Shown: piece after piece, positions 16,514-26,228 of the stretch
Position numbering within the stretch: position 1 is the stretch's first letter
How the letters are laid out: each line of letters opens with the position of its first letter
NCBI GenBank assembly: GCA_026391675.1
Contig: JAPLDQ010000012.1
Location: 1-64,000 of the forward strand
Direction of reading: 5' to 3'
From: Bacteroidota bacterium
Lineage (GTDB): Bacteria > Bacteroidota > Bacteroidia > Bacteroidales > JACABE01
Length of the DNA stretch: 64,000 nt
Made by a program: the position numbers and the translations under genes
Notes under the pieces: model-generated
Told to the model about the DNA's origin: nothing
The model's input: only the letters and a program-made list of their open reading frames with translations
The model's database searches: none

Positions 16514-17827
16514 ATGAAAATAGCATTTTTGCAGTTTTTTATACTTATTACTTTTACTGCTTCATCTCAGCAGCTGGTCAATATAGCAGTACCTACGGCA
16601 GTTCAGCATAGAATGGAAATGGCCATTCAAAAAGCAAATGCATTGCCTATACCAGCCTGGTGTAATACCCCGGATTTGAAGCTAAAAAGAAAAATTGTAA
16701 TAGAGAAATGCATTAAAACGCTATACCATAATTATATGGCTCCTGAAGGAGATGTCTTATACGAAGGAATTATGCCATCCTTAACTATCTATAAAGGTTT
16801 ATGGTCATGGGACAGCTGGAAACATGCCTATGCACTTAGTTTTATTGATAAGGAACTGGCAGAAAACTCTGTCAGAAGCATGTATATTTATCAGAATGAA
16901 GCAGGAATGATAGCAGATTGCATCTTTTCAGACAAAAAAAATAACAACTGGCGAAATACTAAATCACCCTTGTCAGCCTGGGCAATATATCAGATTTATC
17001 TCGCAACAAAAGATACTGCTTTTCTAAAAGAAATGTATCCAAGAATGCTGAAATACCACAATTGGTGGTATGCCGACAGGGATCATGATAAAAACGGTAT
17101 TTGTGAATACGGCAGTACCGACGGAACTGAACAGGCTGCACGCTGGGAATGCTGGGATAATGCTATCCGTTTCGACAGTATTCAAATGCTGAAAAACAAG
17201 GCAGATGCTTACTCTATTAATATTGAATCTGTTGATTTAAATTCATACTTATTTCTTGAAAAAGAAATACTGATAAAGATTGCAAAATTGTTAAATGACA
17301 AAGTAACAGCTAAAAAGTTAACTGCTGAGAAAAATGATTTGGGAATGAAAATCAGAAAATTGTTTTTCAATACATCAGATGGTTTTTTTTATGATATAAA
17401 GATATCTGATAAATCATTTATATATAGCAAAGAAGCCAGCGGATGGCTGCCACTTTATGCAGGAATAGCAACAAAAAAGCAAGCTGAACAGGTAAAAAAT
17501 ATTATGATGAACGAAAAGATGTTCAATACCTTCCTCCCTTTACCAGTAGCAAGTAATGATAATCCCAGATACGAAGCTGACGGCTACTGGAGAGGTCCGG
17601 TTTGGCTTGATCAGTTTTATTTTGGCTATATAGGATTGAGAAAATACGGTTATGATAAAGAGGCTGAAGCATTGTTGTTAAAATTACTGGAAAATGGGAA
17701 AAATATTGTCAATGCCAATGAAGCATCCTTAAATGAATATTATAATTCAAAAACCGGAGAAGGATTGGGAACCCAGTATTTTGGCTGGACAGCAGCACAT
17801 ATGCTGTTATTAATGATTGATAAATAA
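16514..17827 (+). CDS. Secreted GH63/MGH1-like glycoside hydrolase
   Basis: 437 residues with a signal peptide (1-18, ITFTASSQ). The body is an (alpha/alpha)6 barrel type: GLWSWDSWKHAYAL carries the likely acid Asp, DGTEQAARWECWDNAIRFD lies mid-protein, and ASLNEYYNSKTGEGLGTQYFGWTAAHML near the end carries the likely base Glu, a layout shared with GH63 and trehalase-like enzymes. The substrate is not predictable. It starts the run of galactoside genes and is followed 82 bp later by a beta-galactosidase with its own promoter. Confidence 0.75.
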   Translation: MKIAFLQFFILITFTASSQQLVNIAVPTAVQHRMEMAIQKANALPIPAWCNTPDLKLKRKIVIEKCIKTLYHNYMAPEGDVLYEGIMPSLTIYKGLWSWDSWKHAYALSFIDKELAENSVRSMYIYQNEAGMIADCIFSDKKNNNWRNTKSPLSAWAIYQIYLATKDTAFLKEMYPRMLKYHNWWYADRDHDKNGICEYGSTDGTEQAARWECWDNAIRFDSIQMLKNKADAYSINIESVDLNSYLFLEKEILIKIAKLLNDKVTAKKLTAEKNDLGMKIRKLFFNTSDGFFYDIKISDKSFIYSKEASGWLPLYAGIATKKQAEQVKNIMMNEKMFNTFLPLPVASNDNPRYEADGYWRGPVWLDQFYFGYIGLRKYGYDKEAEALLLKLLENGKNIVNANEASLNEYYNSKTGEGLGTQYFGWTAAHMLLLMIDK

Positions 17828-17853
17828 GCTAATATTTAAATCCCGGTTTTTCT

Positions 17854-17883
17854 TTTGCCAAACAGTTGTTTTTTGTAAATTTG
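17854..17883 (+). promoter_or_regulatory. Promoter of the GH35 gene
   Basis: TTTG at 17854-17857 and TAAATTTG at 17876-17883, 18 bp apart, match the Bacteroidota consensus well. The GH35 start codon is 26 bp downstream. Confidence 0.7.
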
Positions 17884-17909
17884 AAACCTTAATCTAAAAT
17901 CAATTACAG

Positions 17910-20468
17910 ATGAAGAAAATCTTACTATTTACATTTTTTTTCATATTCCTTCAGTTATCACAAGCCCAGCAGGCTCAGCACAGTTTTAAAATAGGTGAAG
18001 GCAGTTTTCTGCTGGATGGCAAGCCATTTCAGATTATAAGCGGTGAGATGCACTTTGCCCGTATCCCCCGCGAATACTGGCATGATCGATTAAGGATGGC
18101 GAAAGCCATGGGATTGAATACCATTTGCACCTATGTTTTCTGGAATTATCATGAAACAGAAAAGGGAAAATATAATTTCAGCGGCAATGCCGATGTTGCT
18201 GCTTTTGTAAAAGCCGCTCAGGAAGAAGGCTTATGGGTGATAGTCCGTCCGAGTCCATACGCCTGCGCCGAATGGGAATTTGGTGGTTATCCATGGTGGC
18301 TGATTAAGGAAAAAGATCTGAAAGTAAGAAGCCGTGATCCTAAATTTCTGGAAATGAGTAAAAACTATATCAATGCTTTTGGGAAAGAGCTTGCTCCTTT
18401 GCAAATTACCAAGGGAGGACCTATTATCATGGTTCAGGTTGAAAATGAATATGGTTCTTATGATAAAGATAAGGAATATCTTACAATCAATAAAAATTAT
18501 CTGAAAGATGCCGGTTTTGATGTTGATTTTTACACCTGTGACGGTCCTTCCCAGATGCCTGATGGTTATTTGCCGGGATTGTTACCGGCAGTGAATGGCT
18601 GGGATGATCCCAAAGGAGTAAAGAATCTTATTGATAAATATAATAATAATCACGGTCCTTATTTTATAGCGGAATGGTATCCTGCCTGGTTTGATTCATG
18701 GGGGGAAGAACATCATACGGTTCCCTTTAAAAATTTTATTGATACCTACGACAGCGTTTTGGCCAATGGATTATCCATTAATATTTACATGGTTCATGGC
18801 GGAACAACCAGAGCTTTCTGGAATGGTGCCAATATGCCGCCCTACCGCCCCCAAACTGCAAGTTATGATTATGATGCTCCGATAAATGAAGCAGGAAATG
18901 TTACACCTAAATTTCTGGCCATGCGGAATGTTATAAAAAAACATCTCTCAGCTGAAGCCCTGGCTCAGTTACCAGAGATTCCTCAACCAAAGAAAACGAT
19001 TTCAACTCCTTTAATAAAACTGGATCAGACAACAGCATTATATGATAATCTTCCAAAACCTGTTGAATCAGCCAATCCGCTTTCATTTGAAGATATCAAT
19101 CAGGGCTATGGCTATGTTTTGTATAGAAGCGATTTAATAGGACCATCGGAAGGATACCTGAACATCAAATATGTCAGGGATTATGCCCTTGTTTTTATAG
19201 ATGGGAAAAGAGTTGCCATATTAGACAGACGTTTAAATCAGGATTCGGTTTTTATTAAACTTCCGGCTGGAAAACTAAGGCTTGACATTCTTGTTGAGAA
19301 TCTGGGCAGAATTAATTACGGTACTTATCTGAATGACAATCGAAAAGGAATTACTGAAATAGTAACTTTCAAAGGAAAAGAAATTAAAAACTGGAAAATC
19401 TACGGATTGCCGATGAATGATATTTCCATGCTGAAATTTGGCAAAGCAACTCAATTTCAGAGTCCTGTTATCAGAAAAGGGAAGTTTTTCTTAACTGAAA
19501 CAGGAGATACCTATCTTGATTTTTCGAGATGGGGCAAAGGTTGCGTATGGTTAAACGGCCACAATCTGGGACGTTACTGGAATATCGGGCCATCACAAAC
19601 AGTTTATGTTCCTGCTCCCTGGCTTAAAAAAGGTGAAAATGAAATTATCATTTTTGAAGAATTAAAATATAATGTCAGCGAAATTAAAGGCATTGAAAAC
19701 CCTATACTGGATGTTCTTGGAGCACCGCATATCAAAGCTACTGGCAGTATCGACAAAGCTGGCAAGAAACCGCTGCTGATGTTAAGCTGTAAAGATACAA
19801 CTGTAAGGATATTTTATACCCTAAACGATTTTTACACCTTGAATAATAAAAATCCAACGGATAAATCCTTAAAATATAATAAACCATTGATTTTCAACAA
19901 ACCAGCTCGCGTATCAGTAATTGGACAAAAAGTTGATAATTATTCTGATGAAGTACTGAAAATCAACGTATATCCATCATTATCCACTGCCTGTAAAGTC
20001 AGCACAATAAATAAATTTAAGGAAAAATACAGTGCTGGTGGCGAACAGGCACTGGTAGATGGCTTTATGGGAAGTGATAATTATAAGGATGGTTTCTGGC
20101 AGGGTTATGAAGGCAATGATTTTCATGCCATTGTTGATCTGGGAGAAAACAAGGATATTTCAACCATAAGGGTAAATTTTCTACAGGATGTAAAATCATG
20201 GATATTTTCCCCAACTCAGGTTGAATTCAGTGTTTCGACTGATGGCCGGAACTTCACAACTATAGCTACAGAAAACTATACGAATGACAATACAAAACAG
20301 GATATTTCTTTTACTAGAATTTTAACTGATTATAAAACTTCTGTAATGGCCGGTAAAAAAGTCAGATATATTGCTGTAAAGGCTAAGAATATAGGCGCTT
20401 GTCCGCCTGAACATCCCGGAGCCGGTGGAAAAGCCTGGCTTTTTGTGGATGAGATAACGGTGGAGTAA
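17910..20468 (+). CDS. Secreted GH35 beta-galactosidase with C-terminal discoidin-like domain
   Basis: 852 residues with a signal peptide (1-19). The GH35 TIM barrel spans about 30-340: GEMHFARIPREYWHDRL, then VQVENEYGSY with the acid/base Glu at 180, then IAEWYPAWFDSWG with the nucleophile Glu at 255. Galactose-binding-like beta domains follow (about 390-610, WGKGCVWLNGHNLGRYWNIGP), then a chitobiase-type C-terminal segment and an F5/8 type C-like domain (about 690-852). It releases terminal beta-galactose outside the cytoplasm, feeding the transporter and kinase downstream. Confidence 0.93.
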   Translation: MKKILLFTFFFIFLQLSQAQQAQHSFKIGEGSFLLDGKPFQIISGEMHFARIPREYWHDRLRMAKAMGLNTICTYVFWNYHETEKGKYNFSGNADVAAFVKAAQEEGLWVIVRPSPYACAEWEFGGYPWWLIKEKDLKVRSRDPKFLEMSKNYINAFGKELAPLQITKGGPIIMVQVENEYGSYDKDKEYLTINKNYLKDAGFDVDFYTCDGPSQMPDGYLPGLLPAVNGWDDPKGVKNLIDKYNNNHGPYFIAEWYPAWFDSWGEEHHTVPFKNFIDTYDSVLANGLSINIYMVHGGTTRAFWNGANMPPYRPQTASYDYDAPINEAGNVTPKFLAMRNVIKKHLSAEALAQLPEIPQPKKTISTPLIKLDQTTALYDNLPKPVESANPLSFEDINQGYGYVLYRSDLIGPSEGYLNIKYVRDYALVFIDGKRVAILDRRLNQDSVFIKLPAGKLRLDILVENLGRINYGTYLNDNRKGITEIVTFKGKEIKNWKIYGLPMNDISMLKFGKATQFQSPVIRKGKFFLTETGDTYLDFSRWGKGCVWLNGHNLGRYWNIGPSQTVYVPAPWLKKGENEIIIFEELKYNVSEIKGIENPILDVLGAPHIKATGSIDKAGKKPLLMLSCKDTTVRIFYTLNDFYTLNNKNPTDKSLKYNKPLIFNKPARVSVIGQKVDNYSDEVLKINVYPSLSTACKVSTINKFKEKYSAGGEQALVDGFMGSDNYKDGFWQGYEGNDFHAIVDLGENKDISTIRVNFLQDVKSWIFSPTQVEFSVSTDGRNFTTIATENYTNDNTKQDISFTRILTDYKTSVMAGKKVRYIAVKAKNIGACPPEHPGAGGKAWLFVDEITVE

Positions 20469-20496
20469 GAGTTATGAGTTATGAGTTATGAACTCT

Positions 20497-20527
20497 AACC
20501 TTCCAGGTTTTAAAAACCTGGAAGGTT
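20497..20527. repeat. Hairpin repeat, CCTTCCAGG type
   Basis: AACCTTCCAGGTTTT (20497-20511), A, AAAACCTGGAAGGTT (20513-20527), a perfect palindrome with the same core as the RAYT hairpins 6 kb away. Upstream at 20470-20491 is the short tandem GAGTTAT repeat. Just downstream, 20539-20556 (CCTACAGCCTAAAGGCTT) is nearly the reverse complement of 58500-58517. Confidence 0.8.
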
Positions 20528-20587
20528 TAGATAAAAAACCTACAGCCTAAAGGCTTCAGTCTAAATACCTAAAAACACTAAACAAAA

Positions 20588-21499
20588 ATGCTACCAACAT
20601 TAGTCATATTAGCAGCCGGCATGGGCAGCCGTTTTGGAGGGAATAAACAAATAGAACGTTTAGGTCCTTCAGGTGAAACAATAATGGATTATTCCGTTTT
20701 TGATGCCATCAGAGCAGGCTTTACAAAAGTCGTTTTTGTGATTAAGGAAAGTTTTAAGGAAGATTTTATTGTGACTTTTAATACAAAACGTTACAATCAT
20801 AATATTCAGGTTGAATACGCTTTTCAGGAAATTGACAACATCCCGGCCGGATATTCTGTTCCTTTAAACAGAACTAAACCCTGGGGTACCAATCATGCCC
20901 TGATGATGGCAGATAGTCTGGTAAAAGCACCGTTTGCAGTCATTAATGCTGATGATTTTTACGGTAGAACATCTTTTGAAACGGTAGCAGATTTTTTAAA
21001 ATCAAATCAATATAAATCATATGAATATTGTGTTATCGGATTTGACATTTTAAATACGCTGGTGGAATCCGGTGGAACATCCAGAGCTGAATGTATTACT
21101 GATCATGACAATAATCTTGTTTTTATTGAAGAAAGGACTGAAGTTCAATCCATAAATGGTATTATTAAAGGGCTGGACATGAATAAAAATGCTGTTGAAA
21201 TGAATGAGAATACCATCGTTTCTATGAATTTCTGGGGATTTACTCCTGATTATTTCCAATATAGCAAGCAGCATTTCAATACTTTTCTTGATAATAATAT
21301 AGATAATCCTGTTGCAGAATTTATGATACCTTCAGTTGTAAATGAATTGATAAAAAAAATGACCGTTAATGTAAAAGTTTTAAATTCGCATGCTGAATGG
21401 TTTGGAGTTACCTATCAGAATGATAAAGCTTTTGTGCAGGAAAAATTAATGCATTTGATTAAAAAAGGTGAATATCCAATTGATTTGTGGTCAAAATAA
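20588..21499 (+). CDS. Sugar-1-phosphate nucleotidyltransferase
   Basis: 303 residues, cytoplasmic. The N-terminal LAAGMGSRFGGNKQ (8-21) is the nucleotide-binding loop of the NDP-sugar pyrophosphorylase fold, followed by the G-E-T segment (LGPSGETIMDYSVFDA) and NADDFYG (about 119-125) with the metal-binding Asp. It joins a nucleoside triphosphate and a sugar 1-phosphate. Lying directly upstream of galM, a symporter and galK, with no galT in the window, it may make UDP-galactose from galactose 1-phosphate (inference). The specificity could equally be UDP- or dTDP-glucose. Confidence 0.8.
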   Translation: MLPTLVILAAGMGSRFGGNKQIERLGPSGETIMDYSVFDAIRAGFTKVVFVIKESFKEDFIVTFNTKRYNHNIQVEYAFQEIDNIPAGYSVPLNRTKPWGTNHALMMADSLVKAPFAVINADDFYGRTSFETVADFLKSNQYKSYEYCVIGFDILNTLVESGGTSRAECITDHDNNLVFIEERTEVQSINGIIKGLDMNKNAVEMNENTIVSMNFWGFTPDYFQYSKQHFNTFLDNNIDNPVAEFMIPSVVNELIKKMTVNVKVLNSHAEWFGVTYQNDKAFVQEKLMHLIKKGEYPIDLWSK

Positions 21500-21509
21500 A
21501 ATAAAGAAT

Positions 21510-22556
21510 ATGTCAGTAAAAGTAGAAAGTTTCGGTTATATGCCCGATGGCAGGGAAGCAAAATTGATAACTATTTTTGGTCACAATGGAATTAGCTGCA
21601 GTATTTGCAATTATGGTTCAAAATTAATTCGCCTTTTTGTTCCTGACAATAAAGGGAAATTAAAGGATATTGTATTGGGATACAATTCTTTGCAAGACTA
21701 TATCAATGGGCAAAGATATTTCGGTAGCAATCCCGGTAGGGTTTCAGGCAGAATCAGCAACTCCAGCTTTTCATTAAACGGTAAAACCTTTGATTTGCCT
21801 AAAAACGAAAACGGCAATCATCTTCATGGCGGCATTAAAGGTTTTGATTCCGTGCTTTGGGATTATGAAATTAACGGAGAAATGGTTTCCTTTACTTATT
21901 TCAGTCCTGATGGTGAAGAAGGCTATCCTGGCAATCTTAAAACCAGAATAGATTATCAATGGATAGATGGGAATGAGCTTTTGATTACTTATCATGCTGA
22001 AACAGATCAGGATACACCGGTATGTATTACCCATCACTCCTATTTTAATTTATCCGGTGAAGATTTCGAAAAAATCGGACATCATATTATACAAATCAAT
22101 GCTGACAAATACCTGGAAACCAATAAAGAATTATTACCCACAGGCGTTTTATTATCCGTTGAAGGTACTGCCCTTGATTTACGAAAGCCTCTGGAATTGA
22201 AGAAAGGGCTGGAATCAACTGACGAATGCATTACTTCGGTCGGAGGCTTTGACCATTGCTATGTTTTGGAGAATCAGAGTAATGAAATGAAAGCTGCAGC
22301 CTTAGTAAAAGATCCGCTCTCTGGCAGAAAAATGGAAGTGTTTTCAACCTATCCATGTATTGTTTTCTATTCAGGAAACTGGTGCAATGGTTTAATAGCG
22401 GGCAAAAGCGGTAAAATTGCCGGTGACAAATCAGCCTTTTGTCTGGAACCTCAGCTTTATACCAATGCTGTCAATATCAGGGAATTTCCTTCGAATATTC
22501 TTCGTGCCAATCAGAAATATCTACATAAAATCAGTTATAAATTCTCAACCATTTAA
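21510..22556 (+). CDS. galM: Aldose 1-epimerase (mutarotase)
   Basis: 348 residues, starting at the ATG at 21510 that is preceded by an A-rich leader just after the upstream stop; an in-frame ATG at 21468 lies inside the previous gene and is less likely. Family blocks: NPGRVSGRISNSSF, NGNHLHGGIKGFD, THHSYFNLSGE (catalytic His) and CLEPQLYTNAVN (catalytic Glu). It converts beta- to alpha-galactose, the form used by GalK. It belongs to the same operon as the nucleotidyltransferase, the symporter and galK (gaps of 10, 11 and 1 bp). Confidence 0.93.
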   Translation: MSVKVESFGYMPDGREAKLITIFGHNGISCSICNYGSKLIRLFVPDNKGKLKDIVLGYNSLQDYINGQRYFGSNPGRVSGRISNSSFSLNGKTFDLPKNENGNHLHGGIKGFDSVLWDYEINGEMVSFTYFSPDGEEGYPGNLKTRIDYQWIDGNELLITYHAETDQDTPVCITHHSYFNLSGEDFEKIGHHIIQINADKYLETNKELLPTGVLLSVEGTALDLRKPLELKKGLESTDECITSVGGFDHCYVLENQSNEMKAAALVKDPLSGRKMEVFSTYPCIVFYSGNWCNGLIAGKSGKIAGDKSAFCLEPQLYTNAVNIREFPSNILRANQKYLHKISYKFSTI

Positions 22557-22567
22557 TAATTAAGATT

Positions 22568-24160
22568 ATGCATTTTAATACCATTGATTACATCGTACTT
22601 TTCGGATACATTATCCTTGTAATTTCTATCGGATTACTGGTTTCCAGAAGAGACAAAAAAGTGGAAAGAAAGGCTTCTGACTATTTCCTTGCCAATAAAG
22701 GACTGACATGGTGGGTCATCGGGGCATCATTGATAGCTTCCAATATTTCAGCAGAACAGTTTATTGGCATGTCGGGTTCAGGATTTAAAATTGGATTGGG
22801 AATTGCATCCTATGAATGGATGGCTGCATTAACACTTGTGATAGTTGCCGTCTTTTTTATGCCTGTCTTTCTGAAACAGGGAATCTATACCATGCCTCAG
22901 TTTCTTGAACAACGCTACGATAAAAGGGTTAAAACCGTTATGGCAATATTTTGGGTAATGACATTTATCTTTGTTAATCTGACTTCTGTATTGTATTTGG
23001 GCGCACTGGCCATAAAAAATGTTACCGGAGGAGAATCATTAAGCATAATGGGATTTACAGCTGATCCTCTGGTTCTGGGTATAATATTATTGGGCAGTTT
23101 TACTGCTTTATATTCTGTATATGGCGGTTTTAAAGCAGTTGCCTATACGGATGTAATTCAGGTTACATTTCTGGTAGGTGGCGGATTACTAACCACTTAT
23201 CTTGCATTAAAAGCGCTGGGCGGCAGTGCATTTGACGGTTTTATAAAAATAACCCATGATGCGCCTGAGAAATTTCACATGATACTCGATAAAAGCAATC
23301 CGAATTATATCGATTTGCCCGGCATTGGTGTATTGATTGGTGGCATGTGGGTTGCCAATCTGTATTACTGGGGCTGCAACCAATATATCATTCAAAGGGC
23401 TCTGGCTGCCAAAAGCATTAAAGAAGCTCAGAGGGGCCTGGTATTTGCAGGATTTATCAAAATCCTCTTACCGCTTATCGTTGTAATTCCAGGCATAGTG
23501 GCTTTTGTGATGAAAGCTCCCATTGACAAGCCTGACGAAGCCTATCCTTGGCTGCTGCAGAACTTTATTCCAACCGGTGTTAAAGGACTTTGTTTTGCTG
23601 CATTGGTTGCAGCTATTGCCGGTTCACTGGCAGCTATGATGAACAGTATTTCTACCATTTTCACACTGGATATTTACAAAGCCATTATCAATAAAAATGC
23701 TTCGGAGCGAAACCAGGTCTATATCGGAAGAACTGCCAGCGTTGTGGCAATTGTAATTGCCATGATTATAGCTCCATTGCTCAGAAATCTGGATCAGGCA
23801 TTTCAGTATATTCAGGAATTTACGGGTTTTGTGAGTCCGGGTGCACTGGCCATATTCCTGATGGGAATGTTTTGGAAACGTGCAACTTCCAATGGTGCAC
23901 TGGCAGCAGCAATCAGTACATTTGTCCTGTCTTTCCTCATAAAATTCTTTATACCCACGCTGCCGTTTATGGACAGAATGGGCATCATTTTATTATTATG
24001 TATGCTGATTATTGTCGTGGTTTCCTTGCTGGAAGGCTATAAAATCAGCCCGAAAGCCATCAAAATTGACAAAGCACTATTTGCCACAACCAAAGGTTTT
24101 AAAATACTGGCAGTTATTATTATTATTATTTTGACTTTCTTATATACTTATTTCTGGTAA
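22568..24160 (+). CDS. Sodium/sugar symporter (SSS family, SGLT-like)
   Basis: 530 residues with about 14 hydrophobic helices. SSS features: LLVSRRDKKVERKASDYFLANKGLTWWVIGASLIA at the N-terminus with SNISAEQFIGMSGSG, then AVYGGFKAVAYTDVIQ-like sequence in the middle (YSVYGGFKAVAYTDVIQ) and ALVAAIAGSLAAMMNS later. It resembles vSGLT-type galactose/glucose carriers and lies between galM and galK (1-bp gap to galK), so galactose uptake is the likely role. It sits in the inner membrane and is driven by the sodium gradient. Confidence 0.9.
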   Translation: MHFNTIDYIVLFGYIILVISIGLLVSRRDKKVERKASDYFLANKGLTWWVIGASLIASNISAEQFIGMSGSGFKIGLGIASYEWMAALTLVIVAVFFMPVFLKQGIYTMPQFLEQRYDKRVKTVMAIFWVMTFIFVNLTSVLYLGALAIKNVTGGESLSIMGFTADPLVLGIILLGSFTALYSVYGGFKAVAYTDVIQVTFLVGGGLLTTYLALKALGGSAFDGFIKITHDAPEKFHMILDKSNPNYIDLPGIGVLIGGMWVANLYYWGCNQYIIQRALAAKSIKEAQRGLVFAGFIKILLPLIVVIPGIVAFVMKAPIDKPDEAYPWLLQNFIPTGVKGLCFAALVAAIAGSLAAMMNSISTIFTLDIYKAIINKNASERNQVYIGRTASVVAIVIAMIIAPLLRNLDQAFQYIQEFTGFVSPGALAIFLMGMFWKRATSNGALAAAISTFVLSFLIKFFIPTLPFMDRMGIILLLCMLIIVVVSLLEGYKISPKAIKIDKALFATTKGFKILAVIIIIILTFLYTYFW

Positions 24161-24161
24161 A

Positions 24162-25313
24162 ATGAATACAGACCAACTCATCAAAGTTTTTAAAGCTAAA
24201 TTTTCCGGAGATTATGCAGTATTTTCAGCGCCGGGACGCATCAATATCATCGGTGAACATACCGATTACAACAATGGTTTTGTATTGCCCGGAGCCATTG
24301 ATAAAACAATTGATCTGGTAATTAAAATAAATCATAACAGCAACATTATCAATGTTATTGCCAATGATTTAAAAGAAGAAGAAAGTATAACTAAAGACAC
24401 AACTAAAACCAAATATCACTGGACAAAATATATTTTAGGTGTAGTATGCGAACTTACCAAACTGGGATGCAATATTCCGGGTTTTGATTGTGTTTTTGGT
24501 GGTAATGTTCCGGTTGGCAGCGGCATGTCATCTTCGGCTGCTTTGGAATCTGCTGTGGGACTTGCCTTAAATGAACTGCTCGGTTTAAAACTCAGCCGTA
24601 TTCAGCTGGCTAAAGCCGGACAAATGGCTGAACACAATTATGTTGGCGTCCGTTGCGGTATTATGGATCAGTTTGCCTCCCTTTTCGGGGAAAAAGGCAA
24701 ATTGGTAAAACTCGATTGCCGTTCGCTGGAATATGAGATGATTCCTTTTAATCCTGAAAATTACAGCATCGTATTAATGGATACCAGAGTTTCTCACAGT
24801 CTTGCTTCATCAGAATACAATAAGAGAAGGGCTAGTTGCGAAGAAGGCGTTGGTATTATCTCAGCAAAATATCCTGAAGTCAAAAGCCTGAGGGATGTTA
24901 CGTTTAATATGCTGGAAGAATTTATAGATGATATGCAAATTGAAACCTATAAGCGCTGCCTTTATGTAATTGGAGAAACAGTGCGAATGCAAAAAGCCTG
25001 TGATGCTTTGAAAACCAATGATTTTATTACACTTGGTAATTTGATGTTTGAATGCCATGATGGTTTGCAGCTTTTATATGAAGTAAGTTGCAAAGAACTT
25101 GATTTCCTTGTTTATACAGCCGGAAAATTTGACGGAGCCATTGGCAGCCGCATGATGGGCGGTGGTTTCGGCGGTTGTACCATAAGTCTGGTGGAAACGG
25201 CAAAAGAAAAGGATTTTATTGAGCATTCCTCTAATAAATTCAAAACTGAATTCGGATATTTACCTCATGTTCATGAAGTAAAAATTGCAGAAGGTGCAAG
25301 AAGAATAATCTGA
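24162..25313 (+). CDS. galK: Galactokinase
   Basis: 383 residues. All three GHMP-kinase signatures are present: GRINIIGEHTDYNNGFVLP (galactose-binding), PVGSGMSSSAALE (ATP loop) and MMGGGFGGCT near the C-terminus. VRCGIMDQF contains the catalytic Asp region. It phosphorylates alpha-D-galactose at C1. Last gene of the galactose operon. The usual Leloir partners galT and galE are not in the window. Confidence 0.96.
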   Translation: MNTDQLIKVFKAKFSGDYAVFSAPGRINIIGEHTDYNNGFVLPGAIDKTIDLVIKINHNSNIINVIANDLKEEESITKDTTKTKYHWTKYILGVVCELTKLGCNIPGFDCVFGGNVPVGSGMSSSAALESAVGLALNELLGLKLSRIQLAKAGQMAEHNYVGVRCGIMDQFASLFGEKGKLVKLDCRSLEYEMIPFNPENYSIVLMDTRVSHSLASSEYNKRRASCEEGVGIISAKYPEVKSLRDVTFNMLEEFIDDMQIETYKRCLYVIGETVRMQKACDALKTNDFITLGNLMFECHDGLQLLYEVSCKELDFLVYTAGKFDGAIGSRMMGGGFGGCTISLVETAKEKDFIEHSSNKFKTEFGYLPHVHEVKIAEGARRII

Positions 25314-25391
25314 GCTTAATCAATTTATTAATAACTCATCAGATGACTTCTGCAATAGTAATTTCGTTAATTTAATTTAAATTATCGATAC

Positions 25392-25399
25392 TATGTTTG
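25392..25399 (+). promoter_or_regulatory. -7 box (TATGTTTG) of the superoxide dismutase gene
   Basis: TATGTTTG fits TAnnTTTG. Transcription would begin at about 25404-25406, where an earlier in-frame ATG lies, which supports the downstream start at 25452. Confidence 0.55.
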
Positions 25400-25451
25400 T
25401 TTCATGAAATCAAAATCCTTAGCTGATTGTTTAATTAGAAAAATTATTATC

Positions 25452-26180
25452 ATGAAAAATAAAATTTCCATCTTGTTTTCAGTTGTATTTTTCTTTACAA
25501 CATTTATGGCTTTCAGCCAGATAAACACTCCGGATTACAGTAAAAGACCTCCGGTTTTTATGTATAAAGGCCAGGCATTTTATCAGTTGCCATATGCTTT
25601 TAACGCATTGGAACCTTATATTGATAAGGAAACCATGTTTGTTCATTACGATAAACATCACAAAACTTATTTTACCAAATATGTGGATGCCATGGAAGGT
25701 AAACCTGAATTAAACGGTAAAATCGAAGATGTATTTAAAAAAATCAGTCAATATTCAGAAGGTATAAAAAACAGTGCCGGAGGCTATTACAACCATATGA
25801 TGTATTTCCAGCTGATGTTACCCGGTGGCAGTAAATTACCTCAGGGCAAACTGGCACAGGCCATTGATAAAAAATTCGGAAGTGCAGAAGCATTAAAGAA
25901 ACTGATTACTGATGCAGCGGTAAACCGTTTTGGTAGTGGCTGGGCATGGCTCGTTGTAGATGCAAACGGAGAATTATTTGTTTGTTCAACCGCCAATCAG
26001 GACAATCCATTGATGGATATTGCCAAGGAAAAAGGAACGCCAATTATTGCATTGGATGTATGGGAACATGCGTATTATCTCAAATACCAAAACAAACGTA
26101 AAGATTACATTGACAGTTTCTGGAACGTACTCAACTGGGACGAAGTGGCTAAACTTTACGAAGCTGCAATTAAGCACTGA
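25452..26180 (+). CDS. sod: Exported Fe/Mn superoxide dismutase
   Basis: 242 residues from the ATG at 25452, which begins a signal peptide (MKNKISILFSVVFFFTTFMAFSQ region, cleaved near residue 23). Metal ligands are visible: His in MFVHYDKHHKTYF, His in NHMMYFQLMLPGG, and the Asp and His of ALDVWEHAYYLKY. GSGWAWLVVD and STANQDNPLMD are family blocks. It dismutates superoxide; the signal peptide implies the periplasm, while most bacterial Fe/Mn enzymes are cytoplasmic. Iron versus manganese cannot be settled by eye. Confidence 0.92.
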   Translation: MKNKISILFSVVFFFTTFMAFSQINTPDYSKRPPVFMYKGQAFYQLPYAFNALEPYIDKETMFVHYDKHHKTYFTKYVDAMEGKPELNGKIEDVFKKISQYSEGIKNSAGGYYNHMMYFQLMLPGGSKLPQGKLAQAIDKKFGSAEALKKLITDAAVNRFGSGWAWLVVDANGELFVCSTANQDNPLMDIAKEKGTPIIALDVWEHAYYLKYQNKRKDYIDSFWNVLNWDEVAKLYEAAIKH

Positions 26181-26228
26181 TTAGCGTAAGTCAGGATTAA
26201 TAAAATCTCTTTAAAAAGGAGAAAATCT

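Noticed and set aside
26181-26228. Bidirectional terminator between sod and the secreted protein gene
   Set aside because: CTCTTT and AAGGAG can pair only as a short, weak stem; not enough to call.
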